A model generated the notes under the pieces. It had not been told where the DNA came from and did not search any database. It saw nothing but the letters and a program-made list of their open reading frames with translations. Below, piece by piece: positions 54,699-63,310 of a stretch of 64,000 nt of DNA. Within the stretch, counting starts at the first letter, position 1; each line of letters starts with the position of its first letter. The position numbers were made by a program, and so were the translations under genes. The DNA lies in NCBI RefSeq assembly GCF_008704855.1, contig NZ_CP023691.1, positions 6,076,001 to 6,140,000 of the forward strand, in the 5' to 3' direction. The stretch comes from Streptomyces platensis. GTDB taxonomy: Bacteria; Actinomycetota; Actinomycetes; Streptomycetales; Streptomycetaceae.

Positions 54699-56075
54699 AT
54701 GTCGACTGTTCAATCTCAGGTCAAGCCCGGCGTTCATTCGGCCGGGCCGGCATCCCTGTACGCCGAGCTGGTCCGGCGAAACCCCGGGGAGCCCGAGTTC
54801 CATCAGGCGGCACTTGAGGTGCTGGAGACGCTGGCCCCGGTGCTGGCGGCCCGCCCGGAGTTCGCCGAGGCGAAGATCCTGGAGCGGATCTGCGAACCGG
54901 AGCGGCAGATCATGTTCCGGGTCCCCTGGCAGGACGATTCCGGGGCGATTCACGTCAACCGCGGTTTCCGGGTGGAATTCAACAGTGCCCTCGGCCCGTA
55001 CAAGGGCGGTCTGCGTTTCCACTCGTCCGTGAATCTGGGGATCGTTAAGTTCCTCGGCTTCGAACAAATCTTCAAGAATTCCCTTACCGGGCTCAGCATC
55101 GGTGGCGGTAAGGGCGGCAGCGATTTCGATCCGCACGGCAAGTCGGACGCCGAAGTCATGCGATTCTGCCAGTCGTTCATGACGGAGCTGCACCGTCATC
55201 TCGGCGAGCACACGGACGTACCGGCCGGCGATATCGGCGTCGGCGGCCGCGAAATCGGCTTTCTCTTCGGCCAGTACCGGCGGATCACCAACCGCTGGGA
55301 GGCGGGGGTGCTCACCGGCAAGGGGCTGTCCTGGGGCGGCTCCAAGGCCCGTACGGAAGCCACCGGTTACGGCAATGTGCTCTTCACCGAGGAGATGCTC
55401 AAGCAGCGCGGCGAGGAGCTGGACGGGCAGCAGGTGGTGGTCTCCGGGTCCGGCAATGTCGCGATCTACACCATCGAGAAGGCCCAGGCGCTCGGCGCCA
55501 ACGTGCTGACCTGCTCGGACTCCGGCGGCTATGTCGTCGACGAGAAGGGCATCGACCTGGCTCTGCTGCGGCAGATCAAGGAGGTCGAGCGCGGCCGGAT
55601 CAGTGCGTACGCCGAGCGGCGCGGGGTGTCGGCCACCTACGTGCCCGGTGGGCGGGTGTGGGACGTCGCGTGCGATGTGGCGCTGCCGTCGGCGACCCAG
55701 AACGAGCTGGACGCGGACGCCGCCCGGATCCTGATCCGCAACGGCGTCAAGGCGGTCTCCGAGGGCGCCAACATGCCGACCACGCCGGAGGCGGTGACGC
55801 TGCTCAAGTCGGCCGGTGTGGCGTTCGGTCCCGGCAAGGCCGCCAACGCGGGCGGAGTAGCGACCAGCGCGCTGGAGATGCGGCAGAACTCCGCGCGCGA
55901 GGCATGGGCCTTCGAGCGCACGGAGGGCGAGCTCGCGGCCATCATGCGCGGGATCCACCACCGCTGCTACGAGACCGCGGAGCGCTTCGGGCAGCCGGGC
56001 GACTATGTCGCGGGCGCCAACATCGCCGGCTTCGAACGGGTCGCGGAGGCGATGCTGGATCAGGGGCTGATCTGA
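54699..56075 (+). CDS. gdhA: NADP-type glutamate dehydrogenase
   Basis: 458 aa, hexameric small-subunit class (about 450 aa). Substrate Lys region GPYKGGLRFHSSVNLGIVKFLGFEQIFKN and catalytic GGGKGGSDFDP are intact; Rossmann fold VVVSGSGNVAIYTIEKA binds the cofactor. The Ser after GSGN and absence of an acidic residue at the end of beta-2 (TCSDSGGYV) fit NADP(H). It makes glutamate from 2-oxoglutarate and ammonium. ATG 54699 follows AAAGGGAACGGAA. Confidence 0.96.
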   Translation: MSTVQSQVKPGVHSAGPASLYAELVRRNPGEPEFHQAALEVLETLAPVLAARPEFAEAKILERICEPERQIMFRVPWQDDSGAIHVNRGFRVEFNSALGPYKGGLRFHSSVNLGIVKFLGFEQIFKNSLTGLSIGGGKGGSDFDPHGKSDAEVMRFCQSFMTELHRHLGEHTDVPAGDIGVGGREIGFLFGQYRRITNRWEAGVLTGKGLSWGGSKARTEATGYGNVLFTEEMLKQRGEELDGQQVVVSGSGNVAIYTIEKAQALGANVLTCSDSGGYVVDEKGIDLALLRQIKEVERGRISAYAERRGVSATYVPGGRVWDVACDVALPSATQNELDADAARILIRNGVKAVSEGANMPTTPEAVTLLKSAGVAFGPGKAANAGGVATSALEMRQNSAREAWAFERTEGELAAIMRGIHHRCYETAERFGQPGDYVAGANIAGFERVAEAMLDQGLI

Positions 56076-56126
56076 TCCGGGGTGGGTGAGGGGCGGCGTC
56101 GCGCCTGCTGCGTTCGCGGCGCGGCT

Positions 56127-56210
56127 TCCCCCCCCACCCCCGAACCCACCCCCCGCCCCCTCCCCCGAAGGGGGAGAGGGGGAGGGGGCGGGGGAGAGCC
56201 TTCCGGGGCC
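56127..56210. repeat. C/G-rich palindromic repeat, copy 2
   Basis: Nearly identical to 11599-11677, including the CGAACCCACC lead-in, the GAAG centre and the GGGGGAGAGC end. It lies 50 bp after the gdhA stop, so both copies sit at gene 3' ends, although in opposite orientation relative to the gene. A terminator or mRNA-stabilising role is plausible. Confidence 0.85.
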
Positions 56211-56289
56211 CTTGCCCAGAGCTTCGGCCCCCGCCCCCGGCCCCAAGCCCCGCCCCCGTCCCCACCCCACCCGCTCGTAAAGTGACCGC

Positions 56290-56832
56290 ATGAATATCTG
56301 CGTTTTCTGCTCCGCCGCCGATCTCGACGACCGTTATGTCACCGCTGCCCGTGAGTTCGCCGAGCTGATCGGCCGGGGTGGGCATGCGTTGGTCTGGGGC
56401 GGTTCGGACACCGGCCTGATGAAGGTCATGGCCGACGGGGTGCAGGAGGCCGGCGGAAAGCTGATCGGCGTTTCCGTGGAGTTCCTGGCGCACAAGGTGC
56501 GCGAAGGCGCCGATGAGATGGTCGTCACCAAGGACCTCGCCGAGCGGAAGGCGCAGATGCTGGTGCGCGCCGATGCCGTCGTCATCATGGTCGGCGGTAC
56601 GGGCACCCTCGACGAGGCCACCGAGATCCTGGAGCTGCGCAAGCACGGGATGCACAGCAAGCCGGTGGTGCTCCTCAACACCGCTGGTTTCTACGACGGG
56701 TTGAAGCAGCAGTTCCAGCGGATGGAGGCGGAGGGCTTTCTGCCGCTTCCGCTCACCGACCTGGTCTTCTTCGCGGAGGACGGCGTCGGCACGCTGGCCT
56801 ACCTGGAGGAGAAGGCGGGTATCCAGGGCTGA
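56290..56832 (+). CDS. TIGR00730 Rossmann-fold protein (LOG family)
   Basis: 180 aa. LOG-type motifs: ICVFCSAADLDDRY, VWGGSDTGLMKVMADGV and the phosphoribohydrolase signature VGGTGTLDEATEI, where the usual PGGxGT is VGGTGT. Enzymes of this family release the base from cytokinin or AMP 5'-monophosphates; the change of Pro to Val leaves the nucleotide loop intact. Physiological role in Streptomyces unknown. Confidence 0.88.
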   Translation: MNICVFCSAADLDDRYVTAAREFAELIGRGGHALVWGGSDTGLMKVMADGVQEAGGKLIGVSVEFLAHKVREGADEMVVTKDLAERKAQMLVRADAVVIMVGGTGTLDEATEILELRKHGMHSKPVVLLNTAGFYDGLKQQFQRMEAEGFLPLPLTDLVFFAEDGVGTLAYLEEKAGIQG

Positions 56833-56880
56833 GCCGCCGGGCCCCCGCGTCCGGCCGTCCCGCTCGTTAGGATCGGGCCC

Positions 56881-57570
56881 ATGGGTACGCACTTGATCAC
56901 GGGCGCAGGGTCGGGCATCGGAGCGGCGGTCGCACGGCGGCTCGCGGACCGCGGGGAGGACCTGTGGCTGCTGGCGCGCAACGCGGTCCGGGCGAAGGAG
57001 CTGGCCGCGCAGTTCCCCGGCGCCCGTACGCTCGTCGGTGATCTCGCCAACCCCGAAAAGCTGTCTTGGGCCTTCGGTCAGCAGCCGCTGCCGGACCGGA
57101 TCGACTCCCTGGTGCACAGCGCGGGCGTGATCGAGCTGGGGGCGGTCGCCGATCTGCCGGCCAAGTCCTGGCAGCGGCAGCTCGCCGCCAACCTGGTCGC
57201 ACCCGCCGAGCTCACCCGGCTGCTGCTGCCGCTGGTACGGGTCGCCCAGGGGCACGTCGTCTTCGTGAACTCCGGGGCCGGGCTGAGCGCGCGTGCCCAG
57301 TGGGGCGCGTACGCGGCGACCAAGCACGGTCTGAAGGCGCTGGCCGACTCGCTGCGGGCGGAGGAGCACGACAACGGCGTCCGGGTCACGTCGGTCTACC
57401 CGGGGCGTACGGCCACGCCGATGCAGGAGAGCACCCACCAGCAGGAGGGCAAGGAGTACGACCCGGCCCGCTGGATCGACCCGGAGTCGGTCGCGACGGC
57501 CATCCTCACGGCCATCGATCTGCCGCGGGACGCGGAGATCAACGATGTGTCGGTGCGGCCCGGCCGCTGA
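56881..57570 (+). CDS. Short-chain dehydrogenase/reductase
   Basis: 229 aa classical SDR. Cofactor motif TGAGSGIGAAVAR at the N-terminus, structural motif NxxAG-like HSAGVIELG, catalytic Ser in FVNSGAGLSA and YAATKHGLK (Tyr and Lys). The Arg after beta-2 (LLARNAVRAKEL) suggests NADP(H). Substrate unknown. Follows the LOG gene by 48 bp. Confidence 0.9.
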   Translation: MGTHLITGAGSGIGAAVARRLADRGEDLWLLARNAVRAKELAAQFPGARTLVGDLANPEKLSWAFGQQPLPDRIDSLVHSAGVIELGAVADLPAKSWQRQLAANLVAPAELTRLLLPLVRVAQGHVVFVNSGAGLSARAQWGAYAATKHGLKALADSLRAEEHDNGVRVTSVYPGRTATPMQESTHQQEGKEYDPARWIDPESVATAILTAIDLPRDAEINDVSVRPGR

Positions 57571-57654
57571 GGTCCGGGGCCGCCCCGTCGGCGGTTGTCC
57601 ACAGCTTTCGTCCGCGCACCGCTGCTTTCCGCCACGGCGACGTACGCTGCATGA

Positions 57655-58095
57655 GTGACCATTGAAGCGAAGGCGACCGCGGCGGCGGGGTGCGGGTTCC
57701 GGGAGATACGGGGGCTCGTGACGGAGCTGAGCCGCCGGCTCGACGCCCATCAGCGCAGCCGGGTCGCCGAGCTCGATCTGACGCCGACGCAGGCCAAGGC
57801 ACTGGAGGAGCTCGGCGAGCCGAAGACGGCGCGGGAGCTGGCCGCGGTGCTGTGCTGTGAGCCGCCGAATGTCACCTACGTCATCTCCAAGCTGGAGAAG
57901 CAGGGCATGGTCGTGCGCCGGCCGCATCCTCTGGACGGGCGCGCCAAGCAGCTCGTACTCACCGAGGCGGGGCGGGAGTTGCGGCTCGATCTGCTGCGGC
58001 GGATGGGGACCGCCTCGCCGCTCGATCATCTTTCGCACGAGGAGCGGGCCGCGTTGCGCGACGACCTGCTGAGGGCGCTGGGGCGGGGCGACTGA
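57655..58095 (+). CDS. MarR-family transcriptional regulator
   Basis: 146 aa, GTG start. The winged helix DLTPTQAKALEELGEPKTARELAAVLCCEPPNVTYVISKLEKQGMVVRRPHPLDGRAKQLVLTEAG is typical, with the wing Asp-Gly-Arg. A Cys pair (LCC) in the recognition region may allow redox sensing. Followed by a strong terminator, then twin palindromes and an MFS gene that it probably controls. Confidence 0.92.
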   Translation: MTIEAKATAAAGCGFREIRGLVTELSRRLDAHQRSRVAELDLTPTQAKALEELGEPKTARELAAVLCCEPPNVTYVISKLEKQGMVVRRPHPLDGRAKQLVLTEAGRELRLDLLRRMGTASPLDHLSHEERAALRDDLLRALGRGD

Positions 58096-58121
58096 CCGCT
58101 CGCGGGGGACTTATTGCGCCC

Positions 58122-58171
58122 ACCGCCGGGGCCCCGGGATGTGCAACGACGCATCCCGGGGCCCCGGCGGT
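58122..58171 (+). terminator. Strong terminator after MarR gene
   Basis: The 20-bp arms ACCGCCGGGG... (58122-58141) and ...CCCCGGCGGT (58152-58171) are perfectly complementary around a 10-nt loop and are followed by TTTCG. It isolates the MFS gene from the regulator gene. Confidence 0.88.
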
Positions 58172-58189
58172 TTCGTATGTGTTCAGCAA

Positions 58190-58236
58190 AGTTATAGCTG
58201 TAACTATTGCCCGCGAAGATAGCTACAGCTTTAACT
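58190..58236. promoter_or_regulatory. Twin MarR-type palindromes upstream of MFS gene
   Basis: AGTTATAGCTGTAACT (58190-58205) is a palindrome with one mismatched pair; AGCTACAGCTTTAACT (58221-58236) is a degenerate copy. Their starts are 31 bp apart, three helical turns, so two dimers would sit on the same face. They abut the MFS start at 58243. Confidence 0.7.
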
Positions 58237-58242
58237 AAATCC

Positions 58243-59721
58243 GTGATCAGTGAGAAGGCCGCGCCGTACGCGCCGGCACGCGAGGACGGGACGGTCACCC
58301 CAGGTCAGGGCCAGGGCCGGCCGCAGGGCCAAGCCCAGCCACAAGGTCAAGCCCAGGACCGGACACCACCGCCCCGCCGATCCCGCGACGCTGCCCAACT
58401 CCTCGTCCTGGCCCTCGGGTTCGTGATGGCGAGCCTGGACACCGGCATCATGAACGTCGCCGCGAACGATCTGCGGGCCCGGCTCGGACTGACCATGTCC
58501 GGCCTCACCTGGGTCGTCGACGGCTATGTCCTCGCCTTCGCCGCGCTGCTGCTGCTCGCCGGCTCGCTGGCGAAGCGGTTCGGCGCCCGCCGGATCTATC
58601 TCCTCGGGCTTGCTGTGTTCACCGCCGCGTCCCTGCTGGGCGCCGTCGCGCCGAACGGTGCCGTCCTGGTGGCGGCCCGCTTCGTCCAGGGGGCGGGCGC
58701 GGCGCTCTTCATGCCCAGCTCGCTGTCGCTGCTGATGCACGCGTTCCCCGAACCGGCGCGCCGGGCGAAGATCCTCGGCATCTGGTCGGCGGTCGTCTCC
58801 ACCTCCGTAGGGCTGGCGCCCACCATCGGCGGCGTACTGGTCGGCACGCTCGGCTGGCGCAGCATCTTCCTCGTCAACCTCCCCGTCGGGCTGGCCGGCC
58901 TGCTGCTGACCCGTCGGGTGATCGCGGCGGTCCCGGCCCGCCGTTCGGCGCTCGGCGGCAGTGGCCATGTCCTGGGGCTACTGGCCCTCGGGGCGCTGAG
59001 TTACGCACTCATCGAAGGACCCGGAATGGGCTGGTCCGCGCCGTACGTCCTGGGGGCGTTCGCAGTCGCGGCGGTCGCACTCGCCGGCTTCCTCATCCGT
59101 GAACGGGCCGCCCGCACCCAGGTCCTGCCGGTCTCGCTCTTCGCCGACCGCGGTTTCACCGCGGCCAATGCGGTCGGCTTCCTCTTCAACTTCGCCTTCT
59201 ACGGGGCGCTGTTCGTCCTCGGCCTCTTCCTCCAGGGCGCGCGCGGGGCGAGTCCGGTGACGGCGGGGCTCCAGATGCTCCCGGCCGTCCTGGTCCTCCC
59301 GTTCGGCAACATGCTCTACGCCCGGATCGGGCCGCGGATCGGCGACCGCACCGCGCTCACCGCCTCTCTGGCGCTCTCCACCGCCGGTTACGTCCTGCTG
59401 TTCCTGCTCCTCGCGCCCGGCCTGCCGTACTGGGTGCTCGCGGTGGTGCTCGCGGTCGCCAACGTCGGCAGCGGGGTCAGCTCCCCGGCGCTGACCGGGG
59501 TCCTGATGGCAGCCGCCGGCCGGGAGCACGCCGATATCGGCAGCGCGACCCTCAACGCCAACCGCCAGATCGGCTCCCTGGTGGGGATCGCCGGTATGGG
59601 GGCCGTGCTGACAGGGGCGGGCGGCGGCTACCAGGGCGCGGGCTACGCCTTCGCCCTGACGGCGGGCGCGCTGGCGGTCGCGGTCGTGGTCGGCCGGACG
59701 GGCATACGCACCCGGACGTGA
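58243..59721 (+). CDS. MFS drug transporter, DHA2-like
   Basis: 492 aa with 12-14 membrane helices. Motif-D-like LDTGIMNVAANDL in TM1, WVVDGYVLAFAALLLLAGSLAKRFGARR (motif A) and the antiporter motif region IWSAVVSTSVGLAPTIGGVLVG (motif C) indicate a proton-coupled exporter. A low-complexity Gln/Gly/Pro-rich N-terminal stretch precedes TM1. GTG 58243 is chosen because the twin palindromes occupy the alternative upstream start (TTG 58207). Confidence 0.88.
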   Translation: MISEKAAPYAPAREDGTVTPGQGQGRPQGQAQPQGQAQDRTPPPRRSRDAAQLLVLALGFVMASLDTGIMNVAANDLRARLGLTMSGLTWVVDGYVLAFAALLLLAGSLAKRFGARRIYLLGLAVFTAASLLGAVAPNGAVLVAARFVQGAGAALFMPSSLSLLMHAFPEPARRAKILGIWSAVVSTSVGLAPTIGGVLVGTLGWRSIFLVNLPVGLAGLLLTRRVIAAVPARRSALGGSGHVLGLLALGALSYALIEGPGMGWSAPYVLGAFAVAAVALAGFLIRERAARTQVLPVSLFADRGFTAANAVGFLFNFAFYGALFVLGLFLQGARGASPVTAGLQMLPAVLVLPFGNMLYARIGPRIGDRTALTASLALSTAGYVLLFLLLAPGLPYWVLAVVLAVANVGSGVSSPALTGVLMAAAGREHADIGSATLNANRQIGSLVGIAGMGAVLTGAGGGYQGAGYAFALTAGALAVAVVVGRTGIRTRT

Positions 59722-59895
59722 GCGGCGTCCACGGCCCGGCGTGCGGGACGTACCCGGACGGGTGGGGCGGGGCGTACGCACCTGAGCGTGACCGCCGTAC
59801 GCATCCGGGCGGGGGGCGGCCCGCGGCGCCGGGGCCGTCCCGGGCGCGCACACCTGGCGCACCCGGCTCAGCACACCGGCGCATACCCTTCCTGG

Positions 59896-60909
59896 GTGAG
59901 CGAGAACAGCACGCAGAAGTGGACCGCGGGCGCGGCGACCGGGATCGGATCGATGCCGGGCGGTGACGCGCGGGAGGCGGCCAGGACCGTCACCGGATCG
60001 CTGGAGACCTTCCCGTATCTTCCGGAGCTCCCGGCCCGGGGGCCCGGCGCCGACATGATCGGCCGGACCCTCGGGATGCTGGTCGAGGTCTACGGCCATG
60101 TGGAGCCCAGCGGCTGGCGGATCAGCGACCGGCCCGGCCGGGACACCCGGCGGGCCCACTCCTGGCTCGGCGAGGACCTCGACGCCCTGGAGGAGTTCAC
60201 CCAGGGCTACGAGGGCCCGCTGAAGGTCTCCGCGGTCGGGCCGTGGACCCTGGCCGCCGCCCTGGAGCTGCGCAACGGCGAGGCGGCCGTCGGCGACCCC
60301 GGGGCCTGCCGGGATCTTGCGGCGTCCCTGGCGGAGGGGCTGCGCGGCCATCTCGCGGACGTACGGCGGCGGGTCCCGGGCGCGCGGGTCGTGCTCCAGC
60401 TCGACGAGCCGTCGTTGACGGCGGTGCTCCAGGGCCGGGTGAAGACGGCGAGCGGCTACCGCACCCACCGGGCGGTGGACCGCGCGGTCGTCGAGGGCGG
60501 GCTGCGTGATCTCGTCGGGGCGGCGGAGGGCGGCCCTGTGATCGTTCATTCGTGCGCGCCCGAGGTGCCCTTCGGGCTGCTGCGGCGGGCCGGTGTCACC
60601 GGCGTCTCGTTCGATTTCGCACTGCTCACCGAGCGTGAGGAGGAGACGATCGGAGAGGCCGTCGAGGGCGGTACGACGCTGTTCGCAGGCGTGGTGCCGG
60701 GCGTGGACAGCCGATTGTCAGACCCTGCCGGTAGCGTCATGGGTGTCAGGACGCTGTGGCGCAGGCTGGGGCTGGCGCCGGGGACTCTCAGCGAGTCCGT
60801 GGTGATCACTCCGTCGTGCGGTCTGGCGGGCGCTTCGCCCGCTTATGCCCGCTCTGCTCTCGCCCACTGCGTCCGGGCGGCGAGATCACTCGCAGACAAC
60901 CCTGAGTGA
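59896..60909 (+). CDS. MetE-like (cobalamin-independent methionine synthase) protein
   Basis: 337 aa, GTG 59896. It corresponds to a single UROD/MetE-like TIM barrel: TGIGSMPGGDAREA, VVLQLDEPSL, VIVHSCAPEVPFGLL and PSCGLAGASPAYAR. The zinc ligands His-Cys (HSC) and a late Cys (PSCG) match the MetE catalytic half, but full MetE has about 750 residues and two barrels. Annotation in actinobacteria is usually methionine synthase; methyl donor and acceptor are not established from sequence. It ends 31 bp before ligA. Confidence 0.78.
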   Translation: MSENSTQKWTAGAATGIGSMPGGDAREAARTVTGSLETFPYLPELPARGPGADMIGRTLGMLVEVYGHVEPSGWRISDRPGRDTRRAHSWLGEDLDALEEFTQGYEGPLKVSAVGPWTLAAALELRNGEAAVGDPGACRDLAASLAEGLRGHLADVRRRVPGARVVLQLDEPSLTAVLQGRVKTASGYRTHRAVDRAVVEGGLRDLVGAAEGGPVIVHSCAPEVPFGLLRRAGVTGVSFDFALLTEREEETIGEAVEGGTTLFAGVVPGVDSRLSDPAGSVMGVRTLWRRLGLAPGTLSESVVITPSCGLAGASPAYARSALAHCVRAARSLADNPE

Positions 60910-60940
60910 CCGCACTCAAGGACCACGGGAGGACAAGACG

Positions 60941-63154
60941 GTGGCTGGCGAACACGCAGCGGAATCCGGGGTGCCCGCAGCGGCGCGGGAGAAGCACGCG
61001 CAGCTCGCTGAGCAGATCGAGGAGCATCGCTTCCGGTATTACGTGAAGGATGCCCCGGTCATCAGTGACGCGGAGTTCGACAAGCTGCTGCGCTCCCTGG
61101 AGGCCCTGGAGGACGAGCACCCCGAGCTGCGCACCCCCGATTCCCCGACCCAGAAGGTCGCCGGGGCCTATGCCACGGAGTTCACCGAGGTCGAGCACCG
61201 CGAACGGATGCTCTCGCTCGACAACGCCTTCGACGACGAGGAGTTGGCGGGCTGGGCCGAGCGGATCGCCGGTGAACTGGGCGGCGACCCCAAGAGCGCC
61301 AAGTACCACTTCCTGTGCGAGCTGAAGGTCGACGGTCTCGCCGTCAACCTCACCTACGAGCAGGGCCGGCTGACCCGCGCCGCCACCCGCGGCGACGGCC
61401 GTACGGGCGAGGACATCACCCCCAATGTCCGTACGATCGCCGAGATCCCGCACCGCCTGAAGGGCGACCGGATCCCGGACCTGGTCGAGGTGCGCGGGGA
61501 GGTCTACTTCCCGATGGAGAAGTTCCTCGACCTCAACGAGCGGCTGGTGGCCGACGGCAAGCCGCCGTTCGCCAACCCCCGTAACGCCGCGGCCGGTTCG
61601 CTGCGCCAGAAGGACCCCAAGGTCACCGCCGGCCGCCCGCTGCACATGGTCGTCCATGGCGTCGGCGCCCGCGAAGGCCTGGAGATCGACCGCCAGTCGG
61701 AGGCGTACGACCTGCTCAAGGAGTGGGGCCTGCCGACGGCCACGCACAACCGGGTCGTCGACTCCCTGGAAGCCGTACGGGAGTTCATCGACCACTACGG
61801 CGACGCCGAGCGGCGCCGCACGGCCGTCGAGCACGAGATCGACGGCGTGGTCGTCAAGCTGGACGAGATCCGGCTCCAGGGGCGGCTGGGCTCGACCTCG
61901 CGGGCGCCGCGCTGGGCGATCGCCTGGAAGTACCCGCCGGAGGAGGTCAACACCAAGCTGGTCGACATCCGCGTCGGCGTCGGCCGTACGGGCCGGGTCA
62001 CGCCGTATGCCGTGGTCGAGCCGGTGACCGTGGCCGGCTCGGAGGTGGAGTTCGCCACTTTGCACAACCAGGACGTGGTCAAGGCCAAGGGCGTGTTCAT
62101 CGGGGACACCGTCGTCATCCGCAAAGCCGGCGACGTCATCCCGGAGATCCTGGGCCCGGTCGTCGATCTGCGGGACGGCAGCGAGCGGGAGTTCGTGATG
62201 CCCGCCGAGTGCCCCGAGTGCGGGACGGCGCTCCAGCCCGCCAAGGAAGGCGATATCGACCTGCGGTGCCCCAACGCCCGCGCCTGCCCCGCCCAGATCC
62301 GTGAGCGGCTGTTCTACCTCGCCGGCCGCAAGTGTCTGGACATCGAGAATTTCGGCTATGTCGCGGCGACGGCACTCAGCCAGCCGCTGGAGCCCGCGGA
62401 GCCGCCGCTGAAGGACGAAGGCGATCTTTTCGGCCTTTCCATCGAACAGCTGCTGCCCATCAAGTCGTATGTCCTCGACCCCGATTCCGGTCTGCCCAAG
62501 CGCGACCCGAAGACCGGCGAGGAGAAGGTCGTCACCTTCTTCGCCAACCAGAAGGGCGAGCCCAAGAAGAACGCCCTGGCCATGCTGGAGAACATCCAGG
62601 CGGCCAAGCAGCGCCCGCTGGCCCGGATCATCACCGGGCTGTCGATCCGGCATGTGGGCCCGGTGGCGGCAGAGGCGCTGGCACGGGAGTTCCGCTCGAT
62701 CGACCGCATCCGGGAGGCGGACGAGACGGAGCTGGCCGCCGTCGACGGTGTCGGGGGCACCATCGCCGCCTCCCTGAAGCAGTGGTTCGCCGTGGACTGG
62801 CACCAGCAGATCATCGAGAGCTGGCGGGCCGCGGGCGTCCGAATGGAGGAGGAGCAAACGGGTGAGGAGGGCCCGCGGCCACTGGAAGGCGTCACCGTCG
62901 TGGTAACGGGCACACTTCAGTCACACACCAGAGATGGCGCGAAAGAGGCCCTCCAGAACCTCGGAGCGAAGGTGACCGGTTCCGTTTCGAAGAAGACCGG
63001 ATTCGTAGTGGTGGGCGACAACCCTGGTTCGAAGTACGACAAGGCCATGCAGTTGAAGGTCCCCGTGTTGGACGATGATGGCTTCGCGGTGCTGCTGGAG
63101 CAGGGTCCTGACGCAGCGCGAGACGTAGCTGTCACTCCACCTGAGGAGGAGTGA
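60941..63154 (+). CDS. ligA: NAD+-dependent DNA ligase LigA
   Basis: 737 aa; GTG 60941 follows GGGAGGA. Domain Ia (about 12-75, HRFRYYVKDAPVISD), adenylation domain with nucleotide-binding Lys129 in ELKVDGLAV, OB fold, zinc finger CPECGTALQP...LRCPNARACPAQI, helix-hairpin-helix and C-terminal BRCT (LEGVTVVVTGTLQSH). It seals nicks in replication and repair. A hairpin palindrome spans its stop codon (63152-63166). Confidence 0.97.
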   Translation: MAGEHAAESGVPAAAREKHAQLAEQIEEHRFRYYVKDAPVISDAEFDKLLRSLEALEDEHPELRTPDSPTQKVAGAYATEFTEVEHRERMLSLDNAFDDEELAGWAERIAGELGGDPKSAKYHFLCELKVDGLAVNLTYEQGRLTRAATRGDGRTGEDITPNVRTIAEIPHRLKGDRIPDLVEVRGEVYFPMEKFLDLNERLVADGKPPFANPRNAAAGSLRQKDPKVTAGRPLHMVVHGVGAREGLEIDRQSEAYDLLKEWGLPTATHNRVVDSLEAVREFIDHYGDAERRRTAVEHEIDGVVVKLDEIRLQGRLGSTSRAPRWAIAWKYPPEEVNTKLVDIRVGVGRTGRVTPYAVVEPVTVAGSEVEFATLHNQDVVKAKGVFIGDTVVIRKAGDVIPEILGPVVDLRDGSEREFVMPAECPECGTALQPAKEGDIDLRCPNARACPAQIRERLFYLAGRKCLDIENFGYVAATALSQPLEPAEPPLKDEGDLFGLSIEQLLPIKSYVLDPDSGLPKRDPKTGEEKVVTFFANQKGEPKKNALAMLENIQAAKQRPLARIITGLSIRHVGPVAAEALAREFRSIDRIREADETELAAVDGVGGTIAASLKQWFAVDWHQQIIESWRAAGVRMEEEQTGEEGPRPLEGVTVVVTGTLQSHTRDGAKEALQNLGAKVTGSVSKKTGFVVVGDNPGSKYDKAMQLKVPVLDDDGFAVLLEQGPDAARDVAVTPPEEE

Positions 63155-63166
63155 GGTGTCACCTCA
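63152..63166. terminator. Palindrome at the ligA stop
   Basis: TGAGGTG-T-CACCTCA is a perfect 7-bp inverted repeat whose left arm begins at the ligA stop codon. It is short for a terminator and could also be an operator for the downstream gene. Confidence 0.4.
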
Positions 63167-63310
63167 TCGGCGCATACCAGATTGATCCGCGACGCCGGGT
63201 CGCATTCGGGCAACCGTCGTGGATGGCTGCCCGTCGCGGCCTTCCGCGGCCTACTGTTGAGGAGTGCGCCTGCCGTGGCGCGGGCACAGCCGGCTGTGAG
63301 AGGGATCGGA

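Noticed and set aside
54634..55032. 132-codon frame overlapping the gdhA start
   Set aside because: Out of frame with gdhA, Arg/Ser/Pro-rich shadow with poor codon use.
56082..56285. Short Pro/Gly-rich frames across the palindromic repeat
   Set aside because: Explained by the C/G-rich repeat; mirror frames occur on both strands and at the other copy.
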